This document shows, in pieces, positions 22,975-32,769 of a stretch of 39,794 bases of DNA (position 1 is its first letter; each line of letters starts with the position of its first letter). The DNA lies in contig JBDHRV010000013.1 in assembly GCA_039807745.1 (NCBI GenBank), forward strand, positions 1 to 39,794, given 5' to 3'. The notes under the pieces were generated by a model. The model had not been told where the DNA came from. It ran no database searches and worked only from the letters and a program-made list of their open reading frames with translations. This DNA comes from JAEUMW01 sp039807745 (GTDB lineage: Bacteria > Pseudomonadota > Gammaproteobacteria > Burkholderiales > JAEUMW01). Position numbers and translations under genes: made by a program.

Positions 22975-24401
22975 CAGATGTGCAGGGTTCTGTCATCGAC
23001 GCCCAGCGCCGCCTCGTGCATGACCTCCGACAGCGACGGGTGTGCGTGCACGATGCGGGCGATATCTTCGGAGCTCGCACCGAACTCCATCGCCACGGTC
23101 GCCTCCGCGATCAGCTCGGAGGCGAACGGGCCGATGATGTGTACGCCGAGTATGCGGTCGCTCTTTGCATCGGCGAGGATTTTGACGAAGCCGTGCGTCT
23201 CGCCGAGCGAGCGCGCGCGACCGTTCGCGGTGAACGGGAACATGCCGGAGCGGTAGGCCACACCGGCCTCCTTCAGCTCCTGCTCGTTACGCCCCACCCA
23301 GGCGATCTCGGGCGATGTGTAGATCACCCACGGCACGGTCTCGAGATTGACGTGGCTTTGCTGGCCCGCGATCAGCTCGGCGACCGCCACGCCCTCCTCC
23401 GACGACTTGTGGGCGAGCATCGGGCCGCGCACGACATCGCCGATTGCGAAGACGTTCGGCAGGTTCGTGCGGCAATACTCGTCGACCTCGATGAACCCGC
23501 GTGCATCCACCTTGAGGCCGACTGCGTCCGGCCCCACGCTCGCCGAGTTCGGGACGCGGCCGATCGACACGATCAGCTTGTCGAACTCCGCCTTGTGCAC
23601 CCCATCCTTGTCCTCGTACTTGACCGCGACCTTGCCTTTGCTCTTGGTGACGCTCTCGATATTCACACCGGTGTTGATCACGAGACCGAGCTCCTTCGAG
23701 AAGATACGGAAGGCTTCCTTCGCCACCTGTCCATCGACGGCCGCGAGAAACGAAGGCAAGGCTTCCAGCACTGTCACCTCGGCGCCGAGCCGCCGCCAGA
23801 CGCTGCCCATCTCGAGGCCGATGACGCCGGCACCGACGACGCCGAGCTTGCGCGGCACCTCGGTCAGCGCGAGCGCGCCTTCGTTGTCGAGGATGAGTTC
23901 GTTGTCGACCTCGGCCATCGGCAACGGCCGCGGCACCGAGCCGGTGGCGATGATCACGTGCCGCGCCTCGATCACCTCGGATTTGTCGCCCTGGCTCACC
24001 TGGACGCCATAGGTCGCACCTGCCGTGACGAGGCGGCCGCGTCCGTGCAGCGAGGTCACCTTGTTCTTCTTGAACAGCATCGCGATGCCGGAGGTGAGCG
24101 TGTCGACGATCTTCTCCTTGCGCGCCTGCATGGTCGCGATGTCCATCGACAGGCCCTGCATGCGGATGCCGTGATCGGCGAACTTGTGCGACGCGCGCTC
24201 GAAGTTCTCCGACGATTCCAGCAGTGCCTTGGACGGAATGCAACCGACGTTGAGGCAGGTGCCACCCAGGCTGGGCCGCCCTTTGGGGTTCTTCCACTCG
24301 TCGATGCACACGGTGGAAAGCCCGAGCTGGGCGGCGCGCAGGGCAGCTACGTAGCCGCCCGGGCCGGCGCCGATGACGGCGACGTCGAACACTTGAGACA
24401 T
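22974..24401 (-). CDS. lpd: Dihydrolipoamide dehydrogenase (E3)
   Basis: This 475-residue flavoprotein re-oxidises the dihydrolipoyl groups of 2-oxoglutarate dehydrogenase, making NADH. The FAD-binding GAGPGGYVAA (11-20), redox disulfide GGTCLNVGC (Cys49, Cys54), NAD-binding GAGVIGLEMGS and C-terminal HAHPSLSE (His452/His454, Glu459) are all present. The start at 24401 has a GGAGG site seven bases upstream. It follows sucB by 73 bases and overlaps zapE by one base. Position in the operon ties it to the 2-oxoglutarate complex; it may also serve pyruvate dehydrogenase. Confidence 0.96.
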   Translation of the reverse strand: MSQVFDVAVIGAGPGGYVAALRAAQLGLSTVCIDEWKNPKGRPSLGGTCLNVGCIPSKALLESSENFERASHKFADHGIRMQGLSMDIATMQARKEKIVDTLTSGIAMLFKKNKVTSLHGRGRLVTAGATYGVQVSQGDKSEVIEARHVIIATGSVPRPLPMAEVDNELILDNEGALALTEVPRKLGVVGAGVIGLEMGSVWRRLGAEVTVLEALPSFLAAVDGQVAKEAFRIFSKELGLVINTGVNIESVTKSKGKVAVKYEDKDGVHKAEFDKLIVSIGRVPNSASVGPDAVGLKVDARGFIEVDEYCRTNLPNVFAIGDVVRGPMLAHKSSEEGVAVAELIAGQQSHVNLETVPWVIYTSPEIAWVGRNEQELKEAGVAYRSGMFPFTANGRARSLGETHGFVKILADAKSDRILGVHIIGPFASELIAEATVAMEFGASSEDIARIVHAHPSLSEVMHEAALGVDDRTLHI

Positions 24402-24474
24402 GCAAAAACCTCCGCGATTGATGGGTGCCGGACAACACGCCCGGCACCGGCAGTTCCGATTGGCAAGCGAACTG

Positions 24475-25698
24475 TCAGACGTCCAGTAGCAGGCGCGCCG
24501 GATCCTCCAGCGCTTCCTTGATCGCGACCAGCGACAGCACGGCTTCGCGGCCGTCGATGATGCGGTGGTCGTAAGACAGCGCAAGGAAATTGATCGGGCG
24601 GATCACGATCTGACCGCCCTCCACCACCGGGCGCTCCTTGGTGGCGTGGATGCCCAGGATCGCGCTCTGCGGAGGATTGATGATGGGCGTCGAAAGCATC
24701 GACCCGAAGACGCCACCATTGGAGATCGAGAACGTCCCGCCGGTCAACTCTTCGAGGGTGATCTTCCCGCTCTTCGCCCGCGCTCCGAAGTCGGCGATCT
24801 GCTTCTCGATGTCCGCGAGCGAGAGCTCGTCCGCATTGCGGATGATCGGCACCACCAGACCGCGCTCGCTGCCGACCGCGATGCCGATATCGTAGTAGCC
24901 GTGGTAGATGATATCGTCGCCGTCCACGGATGCGTTCACGACCGGGTAGCGCTTCAGCGCTGCAACCGCCGCTTTCACGAAGAACGACATGAAGCCCAGC
25001 TTCACGCCGTGGCTCTTCTCGAAGCGCTCCTGGTATTTCTTCCGCAGTTCCATTACCGGCGCCATGTTCACCTCGTTGAACGTGGTGAGGATGGCCGCGG
25101 TCGACTGCGACTGGATCAGGCGCTCGGCGACCCGCTTGCGCAGGCGCGTCATCGGCACCCGCTGCTCGGGGCGTCCGGCAAGGTCGGTCTGCACCACCGG
25201 CGCCGGTGCGGCAGCCGATGCGACGGGTCTCGGCACGGGTTGCGCCCCCTTCGCCACGGCATCCAGCACGTCGCCCTTCGTGACCCGGCCACCGCGACCG
25301 CTGCCCTCGATGGTGCTCGGATCCAGGCCCTTGTCCGCGGCCACCTTGCGCGCGGCAGGCATGATCACCTTCTCGGCAGCGCCCGACGCTCCCTGCGTGG
25401 GCTGCGGGGCCGGAGCCGGGACGGGTGCCTTGGCGGGTGCAGCACCCGCTGCCGCCTTGGCCTCCGTGTCGATGGTGGCGATCACCTCGTCGCTCACGAC
25501 GGTGGCACCGTCGCCCTTCAGGATCTTGACGAGCACACCGGCCTGCGGTGCGGGCAGTTCGAGCACTACCTTGTCGGTTTCGATGTCGATCATGTTCTCG
25601 TCGCGCTCGACGAACTCCCCTTGCTTCTTGCGCCAGGCGACGAGGGTGGCGGACGACACGGACTCCGAAAGCGCTGGGACTTTGACTTCGACTAGCAT
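24475..25698 (-). CDS. sucB: Dihydrolipoyl succinyltransferase (E2 of 2-oxoglutarate dehydrogenase)
   Basis: This 407-residue E2 core protein has a single lipoyl domain (1-77) with Lys43 in ETDKVVLE, an Ala/Pro-rich hinge (78-105), the peripheral-subunit-binding domain (about 108-148) and the acyltransferase domain with DHRIIDGREA (His378, Asp382). It transfers the succinyl group to CoA and forms the core of the complex. A single lipoyl domain and the SucB-type ending LLLDV fit the family. The start is ATG at 25698, 15 bases after sucA. Confidence 0.96.
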   Translation of the reverse strand: MLVEVKVPALSESVSSATLVAWRKKQGEFVERDENMIDIETDKVVLELPAPQAGVLVKILKGDGATVVSDEVIATIDTEAKAAAGAAPAKAPVPAPAPQPTQGASGAAEKVIMPAARKVAADKGLDPSTIEGSGRGGRVTKGDVLDAVAKGAQPVPRPVASAAAPAPVVQTDLAGRPEQRVPMTRLRKRVAERLIQSQSTAAILTTFNEVNMAPVMELRKKYQERFEKSHGVKLGFMSFFVKAAVAALKRYPVVNASVDGDDIIYHGYYDIGIAVGSERGLVVPIIRNADELSLADIEKQIADFGARAKSGKITLEELTGGTFSISNGGVFGSMLSTPIINPPQSAILGIHATKERPVVEGGQIVIRPINFLALSYDHRIIDGREAVLSLVAIKEALEDPARLLLDV

Positions 25699-25713
25699 GT
25701 TCTTTTTCCTCGA

Positions 25714-28605
25714 TTAGCTTCGCGCGACGGCGCGCGCAGTACGCTCTTTCTTCGGGGTTGCATGCGGTACGACCGACGTCGTGTTGCCCGCGATCGGACC
25801 GAAGGCCGCCTGCATCAGCTCCTTCTGCTGCTGGTTGTGGAGGGCGAGGTAGCCCACGGCGGGTGCGGCCGAGGATGGCCGCAGGGCATAGGCGAGGACC
25901 TGATCGGACCGCATGTGCCGCAGGAGATAGTGCTGGATGCGATGCCAGGCACCCTGATTGCCCGGTTCCTCCTGGACCCACATCACTTCGGTCGCCTTGC
26001 CGTAGAGATCGACCTGCGCCTGCAAGGCATCGTGCGGGAACGGATAGAGTTGCTCGATGCGCACGATTGCCGCGTTGGTGGCACCAAGCTCACGCCGCTT
26101 GGCGAGCAGGTCGTAGTAGATCTTGCCGCTGCACAGGATGAGCCGCCGCACGCGTTTGGGATCGAGTTCTTCCTGCTCACCGATCACCGTCTGAAACTGC
26201 CCGTGCGCAAGATCCGCGAGGCTCGACACGGACTCCTTGTGCCGCAGCATGCTCTTCGGCGTCATGATGATGAGCGGCTTGCGGTGAGGGCGCAGCATCT
26301 GCCGGCGCAGCATATGGAACATCTGGGCCGGTGTCGACGGCACGACCACCTGCATGTTGTACTGGGCGCACAGCTGGAGGTAGCGTTCGAGCCGCGCGGA
26401 TGAGTGCTCGGGCCCCTGCCCTTCGTAGCCGTGCGGCAGCATCATCACGAGCCCGCACAGGCGGCCCCACTTGGCTTCGCCCGAGCTGATGAACTGATCG
26501 ATCACGACCTGGGCACCGTTCGCGAAATCTCCGAACTGCGCTTCCCAGATCACCAGTTCACCGGGAACGGCGGTCGCGTAACCGTACTCGAATCCGAGCA
26601 CCGCCTCCTCCGACAGGACCGAATCGATGACCAGGAAATCGGCCTGCCCTTCGGCGATGTGCTGCAGCGGGATGAATGTGCCGTCGTCCCAGCGCTCGCG
26701 ATTCTGGTCGTGCAGCACGGCGTGGCGATGGAAGAACGTGCCGCGTCCGCAGTCCTGGCCCGAGAGACGTACGGGGTAGCCCTCCTTCAGCAGGGAGGCA
26801 TAGGCGAGATTCTCGGCCATGCCCCAGTCGAGCGACAGCCTGCCCGCCCCCATCGCCTTGCGGTCGGCAATGATCTTGTCCACCCGCGAATGCAGCTTGA
26901 ACTCGGGTGGGATGGTGGTCAGCCGCTGGGCGAGCATCGTCAGCTCGTCCAGCGGGAGTCTGGTGTCCGCGGGAGCCGTCCACTCCGTTCCGATGTAGGG
27001 CTGCCAGTTCACCGCGAACGGCGGCTTGTAATCGAACATCACGAACTTGTTGGTGTGCTCGCCCGCCTCCAGCGTCTGGCGGTAGGCTTTCACCATCTCC
27101 TCGCCCTCGCCCTCGCGGATCACGCCCTCGCGCTCGAGTCGTTCGGCGTAGAGCTTGCGCGTGCTCGGATGCTTGGCGATCGTCTTGTACATGAGCGGCT
27201 GTGTGACGAGCGGCTCGTCCTGCTCGTTGTGCCCCTGACGGCGATAGCACACGAGATCGATCACGACGTCCTCGCCGAACTGCGTGCGGAAGTCGAACGC
27301 AATCTCCGTCACCATCACCACAGCATCGGGGTCGTCTCCGTTCACGTGGAAGATCGGGCATTCGACCATCTTCGCGACGTCGGTGCAGTAGAGCGTCGAA
27401 CGCGTGTCGCGCGGATCGGAGGTGGTGAAGCCGATCTGATTGTTGATGATGATGTGCACCGTACCACCGGTGCCGTAGCCGCGGGTTCCGGAAAGATTCA
27501 GCGTCTCCATCACCACCCCTTGACCGGCGAAAGCGGCATCACCATGGATCAGGACCGGCAGCACCTGCTTGCCCTCGATGTCGCGTCGGCGGTGCTGGCG
27601 CGCGCGCACCGAGCCCTCGACCACGGGATTGACGATCTCGAGGTGCGACGGGTTGAAGGCGAGGGTCAGATGCATGGGACCACCCGGTGTCGTCACGCCC
27701 GAGGAGAATCCCTGGTGATACTTGACGTCGCCCGACAGGAGCGCGGTGTCGTGCTTGCCTTCGAATTCGGCGAACAGGTCCTGCGGCATCTTGCCCAGGG
27801 TATTCACCAGCACGTTCAGCCGACCGCGGTGCGCCATGCCGATGACCGTTTCCTGGATGCCCTTGGCACCCGCCTGCTGCAACAGGTGATCGAGCAGCGG
27901 CGTCAGCGCTTCGCCGCCCTCGCCGGAGAAGCGCTTCTGTCCGACGAAGCGGGTATGCAGGTAGCGCTCGAGCCCCTCCGCCGCCGTCACCCGTTCCAGG
28001 AGCCAGCGCCGGAATTCCGTGGCGTACTGCGGGCGACCGTGGACGCTTTCCAGCCGCGCCTGGATCCAGCGCTTCTGCGGCGTGTCCGTGATGTGCATGT
28101 ACTCGGCACCGATGCTGCCGCAGTAGGTCTCCTGCACCGCCTGGATGATGTCGCGCAGCGGCAACTGATCCGGACCGACGAGGGAGCCGGTGTTGAACGT
28201 GGTGCCCATGTCCTCGGCGGTGAAGCCGTAGTGCGCCGGGTCGAGCTCGGGCAGGTAGGGCTTCTCCGTGCGCCCCAGCGGATCCACGTTGGCGTGACGC
28301 ACACCGAGGAAGCGGTAGGCGTTGATGAGCTGCAGCACCGAGACCTGCTTGCGCTCGATGGTCGGCAGATCTTCCTGCGCCTGCCGCGGCGCGGTGGGCC
28401 GAGTGCGAGCCAACGCCTCGAAGGCGGCCACGATCGGCCGATGCGCCACCTCGCGCCCGCTCGCGGGTTGCGCCAGCGCGTCGAAATGCCGCCGCCACGC
28501 GGCATCGACCGAGTTCGGGTCGTGCAGGTATTGCTCGTACAGCTCTTCGATGAAGGCGGCGTTGCCGCCGGACAGGTACGAACTGTTGACCGCATCCTGA
28601 AACAT
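25714..28605 (-). CDS. sucA: 2-oxoglutarate dehydrogenase E1
   Basis: This 963-residue thiamine-diphosphate enzyme decarboxylates 2-oxoglutarate and passes the succinyl group to the E2 lipoyl arm. It begins MFQDAVNSSYLSGGNAAFIE, has the short N-terminal E2-binding helix (SLYEQYL-like), the HGDAAFAGQG active-site segment, the ThDP-binding region near NGDDPDAV and GHNEQDEP in the same domain, and the conserved late segment EEPGNQGAW. Length and order match SucA/OdhA. It lies 58 bases after gltA and 15 before sucB in the TCA operon. The ATG at 28605 has GGAGGAG-like bases just upstream. Confidence 0.96.
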   Translation of the reverse strand: MFQDAVNSSYLSGGNAAFIEELYEQYLHDPNSVDAAWRRHFDALAQPASGREVAHRPIVAAFEALARTRPTAPRQAQEDLPTIERKQVSVLQLINAYRFLGVRHANVDPLGRTEKPYLPELDPAHYGFTAEDMGTTFNTGSLVGPDQLPLRDIIQAVQETYCGSIGAEYMHITDTPQKRWIQARLESVHGRPQYATEFRRWLLERVTAAEGLERYLHTRFVGQKRFSGEGGEALTPLLDHLLQQAGAKGIQETVIGMAHRGRLNVLVNTLGKMPQDLFAEFEGKHDTALLSGDVKYHQGFSSGVTTPGGPMHLTLAFNPSHLEIVNPVVEGSVRARQHRRRDIEGKQVLPVLIHGDAAFAGQGVVMETLNLSGTRGYGTGGTVHIIINNQIGFTTSDPRDTRSTLYCTDVAKMVECPIFHVNGDDPDAVVMVTEIAFDFRTQFGEDVVIDLVCYRRQGHNEQDEPLVTQPLMYKTIAKHPSTRKLYAERLEREGVIREGEGEEMVKAYRQTLEAGEHTNKFVMFDYKPPFAVNWQPYIGTEWTAPADTRLPLDELTMLAQRLTTIPPEFKLHSRVDKIIADRKAMGAGRLSLDWGMAENLAYASLLKEGYPVRLSGQDCGRGTFFHRHAVLHDQNRERWDDGTFIPLQHIAEGQADFLVIDSVLSEEAVLGFEYGYATAVPGELVIWEAQFGDFANGAQVVIDQFISSGEAKWGRLCGLVMMLPHGYEGQGPEHSSARLERYLQLCAQYNMQVVVPSTPAQMFHMLRRQMLRPHRKPLIIMTPKSMLRHKESVSSLADLAHGQFQTVIGEQEELDPKRVRRLILCSGKIYYDLLAKRRELGATNAAIVRIEQLYPFPHDALQAQVDLYGKATEVMWVQEEPGNQGAWHRIQHYLLRHMRSDQVLAYALRPSSAAPAVGYLALHNQQQKELMQAAFGPIAGNTTSVVPHATPKKERTARAVARS

Positions 28606-28663
28606 GGGCTCCTCCGTGCTCTCTCTTATGCGGCGCGCCGGGTCGACCGACCCGGGACCGTCG

Positions 28664-29956
28664 TCATTTCTCGATTGGGACGTCCCGCCGTGGCGCCCCG
28701 ATGTAGAGCTGGCGCGGGCGGCCGATCTTGTAGTCCGGATCGGCGATCATCTCGCTCCACTGCGCGATCCAGCCCACGGTGCGCGCCATCGCGAAGATCG
28801 CCGTGAACATCGACACCGGAATGCCGAGCGCCTTTTGCACGATGCCCGAATAGAAGTCGACGTTCGGATACAGCTTCTTCTCGACGAAGTACTCGTCCTC
28901 GAGCGCGATCTTCTCGAGCGCCATCGCGAGCTTGAACAGACGATCGTTCTCCAGCCCGAGCTCGGTCAGCACCTCGTAGCAGGTCTCGCGCATGAGCTTG
29001 GCGCGCGGGTCGTAGTTCTTGTACACCCGGTGCCCGAAGCCCATCAACTTGAACGCATCGCTCTTGTCCTTCGCCCGGGTGATGTACTCGCCGACCCGCG
29101 ACACATCCCCGATCTGCTCCAGCATGTTCAGACACGCCTCGTTCGCACCCCCGTGCGCTGGCCCCCACAGGCAGGCAATGCCGGCCGAGATGCAGGCAAA
29201 GGGATTCGCCCCCGAGGAGCCCGCCAGACGAACCGTGGAGGTCGAGGCGTTCTGCTCGTGATCGGCGTGCAGGACCAGGATGCGATCGAGCGCCTTCACC
29301 AGCACCGGATTGGGCTCGTACTTCTCGCACGGCGTGGCGAACATCATGTGCATGAAGTTCCCGGCATAGCTCAAGTCGTTGCGCGGGTACATGAACGGCT
29401 GACCCACGTTGTACTTGTAGGCCATCGCCGTGATGGTCGGCAACTTCGCGATCAGCCGGTTCGCCGAGATGTCGCGATGGAGCTGATCGGAAATATCCAT
29501 GGCCTCGTGGTAGAACGCCGACAGCGCCCCTACCACGCCGACCAGCACCGCCATCGGGTGCGCGTCGCGACGAAAGCCCTGGAAGAAGCGGGCCATCTGC
29601 TCGTGCACCATGGTGTGGCGCTGGATCGTGGTGTGGAAGTCGGTCTTCTCCTTGGCATTGGGCAGCTCGCCGCGCAGGAGCAGGAAGCAGACATCGAGGA
29701 AGTCGCAGTGCACGGCAAGCTGCTCGATCGGATAGCCGCGATACAGCAGCACGCCCTCGTCGCCGTCGATATAGGTGATGCGCGACTTGCAGCTGGCGGT
29801 GGCCATGAACCCGGGGTCGAACGTGAAGACGCCGGTCTTTCCTGTCAGCGCGCGGATGTCGACCACGTCCGGGCCGATCGTACCCGAGAGGACCGGCAGG
29901 TCCACGCTCTGGTTGGCTTGGTTGACGGTGAAGGTGGCAGTCTTGGTATCGGCCAT
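28664..29956 (-). CDS. gltA: Citrate synthase
   Basis: This 430-residue type II citrate synthase condenses acetyl-CoA and oxaloacetate. Catalytic residues are visible: His268 in GPAHGGANEA, His309 in GFGHRVYKNYDPR and Asp367 in VDFYSGI, with His230/His233 in LHADHEQNAST. The N-terminal beta region is the one that makes hexameric, NADH-sensitive enzymes. It sits between sdhE and sucA. An SD-like AGGAG lies about ten bases before the ATG. PrpC (2-methylcitrate synthase) is shorter (about 385) and is excluded by the length. Confidence 0.96.
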   Translation of the reverse strand: MADTKTATFTVNQANQSVDLPVLSGTIGPDVVDIRALTGKTGVFTFDPGFMATASCKSRITYIDGDEGVLLYRGYPIEQLAVHCDFLDVCFLLLRGELPNAKEKTDFHTTIQRHTMVHEQMARFFQGFRRDAHPMAVLVGVVGALSAFYHEAMDISDQLHRDISANRLIAKLPTITAMAYKYNVGQPFMYPRNDLSYAGNFMHMMFATPCEKYEPNPVLVKALDRILVLHADHEQNASTSTVRLAGSSGANPFACISAGIACLWGPAHGGANEACLNMLEQIGDVSRVGEYITRAKDKSDAFKLMGFGHRVYKNYDPRAKLMRETCYEVLTELGLENDRLFKLAMALEKIALEDEYFVEKKLYPNVDFYSGIVQKALGIPVSMFTAIFAMARTVGWIAQWSEMIADPDYKIGRPRQLYIGAPRRDVPIEK

Positions 29957-30002
29957 TTACGTCGTTCTCCAGGAGGGTTAGGTCCGAGTGTCCTCTGGTG
30001 AC

Positions 30003-30021
30003 CCGGTTGCGGAGCAACCGG
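30003..30021 (-). other. Hairpin between sdhE and gltA
   Basis: CCGGTTGC (30003-30010) and GCAACCGG (30014-30021) form a perfect eight-base stem with a three-base loop, starting directly after the sdhE stop. No T tract follows. It may adjust the ratio of sdh to gltA message by pausing or by protecting a processed 3' end. Confidence 0.5.
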
Positions 30022-30258
30022 TCATAGGTCACCTCTGATCATCCGAACGATCGGTGCGAGGCGTTCATCCCCGATATCCGCGCGACCCGAAAGAAACTGC
30101 CACAGGTCGCCGTCTTGCAGACAAAGCACTTCCTCGAAGCGCTTCACTTCGTCCGGCGTGAGGCCCGCGAAGTGGCGATCGAGAAAGCGATGCAGCAGCA
30201 GGTCGAGCTCGAGCATGCCGCGCCGACACTGCCATCGTACCCGATCGAGCTCGCTCAT
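30022..30258 (-). CDS. sdhE: FAD assembly factor SdhE
   Basis: This 78-residue helical protein has the SdhE/Sdh5 signature RRGMLELD (RGxxE at 13-17), needed to promote covalent FAD attachment to SdhA. The rest is acidic and helical (FEEVLCLQDGDLWQFLSG). Its ATG overlaps the sdhB stop as ATGA (30255-30258), so it is co-translated with sdhB. The position immediately after sdhB and the size match the family. Confidence 0.93.
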   Translation of the reverse strand: MSELDRVRWQCRRGMLELDLLLHRFLDRHFAGLTPDEVKRFEEVLCLQDGDLWQFLSGRADIGDERLAPIVRMIRGDL

Positions 30259-30950
30259 ACGGTGCGGCGGATCATTGCGTCCTTGATCTTGCCGATGGCT
30301 CGAGTGGGATTGAGGCCCTTGGGACAGACGTCCACGCAGTTCATGATCGAATGGCAGCGGAACAGCCGGTATGGATCTTCCAGATCGTCGAGCCGCTCGC
30401 TGGTGGCCTGATCCCGAGTGTCCGCGATGAAGCGGTAGGCGGCAAGCAGCCCTGCGGGCCCGACGAACTTGTCGGGGTTCCACCAGAAGGACGGGCAGCT
30501 CGTGGAACAGCACGCGCACAGGATGCACTCGTAGAGGCCGTCGAGCTCCAAGCGCTCCTCCGGCGACTGCAGACGCTCGGTCTCCGGGGGCGGGTCGTTG
30601 TTCACGAGATACGGCCTGATCGAATGATATTGCTTGAAAAATTGACTCATGTCGACGATCAAGTCGCGGATCACGGGCAACCCAGGCAGCGGCCGCAGTA
30701 CGATCGGCTCCTTCAGATCGGCGAGCCGGGTGATACATGCGAGCCCATTCTTGCCGTTGATGTTCATGGCGTCCGAACCACACACCCCCTCGCGACAAGA
30801 GCGGCGCAGCGACAGGGTGTCATCGATCGACTTGATGCGCACGAGGGCGTCGAGCAGCATCTTGTCGGTGGGCTCGAGCCGCACGTCGTAGTCCTTCATG
30901 TAGGGCTTTTCGTCGATGTCCGGGTTGTAGCGGTAGATCGAGAATCTCAT
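30255..30950 (-). CDS. sdhB: Succinate dehydrogenase iron-sulfur subunit
   Basis: This 231-residue protein carries three clusters: the [2Fe-2S] motif SCREGVCGSD with Cys52, Cys57, Asp60 and Cys72; and the ferredoxin-like half with ECILCACCSTSCP (Cys142, Cys145, Cys148, Cys152) and CVDVCPKG (Cys205, Cys209) plus Cys199, for the [4Fe-4S] and [3Fe-4S] clusters. An Asp replaces one cysteine of the [2Fe-2S] site, as is common in this family. It transfers electrons from SdhA to the membrane quinone site. It follows sdhA by 54 bases. Confidence 0.97.
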   Translation of the reverse strand: MRFSIYRYNPDIDEKPYMKDYDVRLEPTDKMLLDALVRIKSIDDTLSLRRSCREGVCGSDAMNINGKNGLACITRLADLKEPIVLRPLPGLPVIRDLIVDMSQFFKQYHSIRPYLVNNDPPPETERLQSPEERLELDGLYECILCACCSTSCPSFWWNPDKFVGPAGLLAAYRFIADTRDQATSERLDDLEDPYRLFRCHSIMNCVDVCPKGLNPTRAIGKIKDAMIRRTV

Positions 30951-31004
30951 TTTGGTACTCCTGATTCTGGGCTGGAAGCACCGCTCGCGGGCGCTTCGTC
31001 TCGT

Positions 31005-32768
31005 TTAGTAGGTGCGCGCCTTGAGCGGGAACATTTCCACGGACAGCGGCTTCAGGTGCACCGGCTTGTACTCGAGGCGGCTGCCCTCGCTAAACCAGAG
31101 GGTGTGCCGCAGCCAGTTGTCGTCGTCGCGTTTCGGGAAATCTTCCCGGGCATGCGCACCGCGGCTCTCGGTGCGGGCTTCGGCCGACACCATTGAGGCC
31201 AGCGCGACCTCGACCAGGTTGTCGAGCTCGAGCGCCTCGACGCGCGCCGTGTTGAAGGTCTTGCTCTTGTCGACGATATAGGTGTGCTTCGCGCGCTCCG
31301 CGATTTCGTGCATTTTCGTCACCCCTTCCGCGAGCAGGTCCGGAAACCGGAACACGCCGCAGTTGAGCTGCATGGTCCGCCTGAGATCGTTGGACACGTC
31401 CTGCACGCGCTCGCCGCTGCCGGCCTTGTCGAGCCGGGCGAGCCGCGCCATGGTTCTCTCGCCGGCGTCCTTCGGCAGTTCCTTGTGGGTCGGGTTGTCG
31501 CGGATGAAGCGGCCGAGGCTGTCGCCTGCCGCCTTGCCGAAGACGACCAGGTCGAGCAGCGAGTTCGTGCCGAGGCGATTGGCGCCGTGCACCGATACGC
31601 AGGCGCACTCCCCGGCGGCATACAGACCGGCGACGACTTCTTCCGGTCCCGTTCTGGTCGGTGCCACGACTTCGCCGCGGTAGTTGGTCGGCACGCCACC
31701 CATCATGTAGTGACAGGTCGGCACGACCGGAATCGGATCCTTCACTGGATCGACGTTGGCAAACGTCTTGGCGATCTCACGGATGCCCGGCAGGCGCTTC
31801 TCGATTACCTCCGCGCCGAGGTGGTCGAGCTTGAGCAGCACATGGTCGGCATCCTGGCCGCAGCCACGGCCCTCCTTGATCTCGGTGGCCATGGCGCGAG
31901 CGACCACGTCCCGGCTGGCGAGGTCCTTGGCGTTGGGCGCATAGCGCTCCATGAACCGTTCGCCGTTCTTGTTCAGCAGGTATCCACCCTCGCCGCGCAC
32001 GCCTTCGGTGATGAGCACGCCGGCTCCCGCCACGCCGGTCGGGTGAAACTGCCAGAACTCCATGTCCTCGAGCGGGATCCCGGCCCGCGCCACCATGCCG
32101 AGGCCGTCCCCGGTGTTGATGAAGGCGTTGGTCGATGAGGCGAAAATGCGGCCCGCACCACCGGTGGCCAGCAGAACCCCTTTGGCCTGCAGGATCATGA
32201 CCTCGCCCGTTTCCATCTCGAGCGCGGTCACGCCGACCACATCGCCATCGGCGTCGCGGATCAGGTCGAGCGCCATCCACTCGACAAAGAAATGGGTATG
32301 CGCGCGCACGTTGCGCTGATACAGCGTGTGCAGCATGGCGTGGCCGGTGCGGTCGGCCGCAGCGCACGAGCGCGTGGCCTGGGCACCGCCATAGTTCTTC
32401 GACTGGCCGCCAAAGGGCCGCTGATAGATCTTGCCATTGGGCAGCCGGTCGAACGGCATGCCGAAGTGCTCGAGCTCGTAGACCGCCTCGTTGGCCTTGC
32501 GGCACATGAACTCGATGGCATCCTGGTCACCGAGGTAATCCGACCCCTTCACGGTGTCGAACATGTGCCAGTGCCAGTTGTCCTCGTCGGCGTTGCCGAG
32601 CGAGGCAGCGATGCCGCCTTGTGCGGCCACCGTGTGTGAGCGGGTTGGAAAGACTTTCGACAGGACGGCCGTCTTGAAGCCGGCCTCGGAAAGTTGCAGG
32701 GCGGCGCGCATGCCGGCGCCTCCCGCGCCGACCACGACCGCGTCGAATGTTCTTCGGGCGAATGCCAT
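31005..32768 (-). CDS. sdhA: Succinate dehydrogenase flavoprotein subunit
   Basis: This 587-residue subunit oxidises succinate to fumarate at the inner face of the membrane. It has the FAD-binding GAGGAGMRAALQL (14-26), the covalent-FAD histidine His45 in RSHTVAAQGG, and the active-site stretch HPTGVAGAGVLITEG. The C-terminus LSVEMFPLKARTY is typical of proteobacterial SdhA. ATG at 32768 lies one base after the sdhD stop, so coupling is tight. Fumarate reductase is less likely because sdhC, sdhD, sdhE and gltA flank it. Confidence 0.97.
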   Translation of the reverse strand: MAFARRTFDAVVVGAGGAGMRAALQLSEAGFKTAVLSKVFPTRSHTVAAQGGIAASLGNADEDNWHWHMFDTVKGSDYLGDQDAIEFMCRKANEAVYELEHFGMPFDRLPNGKIYQRPFGGQSKNYGGAQATRSCAAADRTGHAMLHTLYQRNVRAHTHFFVEWMALDLIRDADGDVVGVTALEMETGEVMILQAKGVLLATGGAGRIFASSTNAFINTGDGLGMVARAGIPLEDMEFWQFHPTGVAGAGVLITEGVRGEGGYLLNKNGERFMERYAPNAKDLASRDVVARAMATEIKEGRGCGQDADHVLLKLDHLGAEVIEKRLPGIREIAKTFANVDPVKDPIPVVPTCHYMMGGVPTNYRGEVVAPTRTGPEEVVAGLYAAGECACVSVHGANRLGTNSLLDLVVFGKAAGDSLGRFIRDNPTHKELPKDAGERTMARLARLDKAGSGERVQDVSNDLRRTMQLNCGVFRFPDLLAEGVTKMHEIAERAKHTYIVDKSKTFNTARVEALELDNLVEVALASMVSAEARTESRGAHAREDFPKRDDDNWLRHTLWFSEGSRLEYKPVHLKPLSVEMFPLKARTY

Positions 32769-32769
32769 T

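Noticed and set aside
26404..28806. An 800-codon plus-strand frame opposite sucA.
   Set aside because: The composition (many Arg, His, Val, Asp repeats) is typical of the antisense of a GC-rich gene, and sucA on the other strand is certain.
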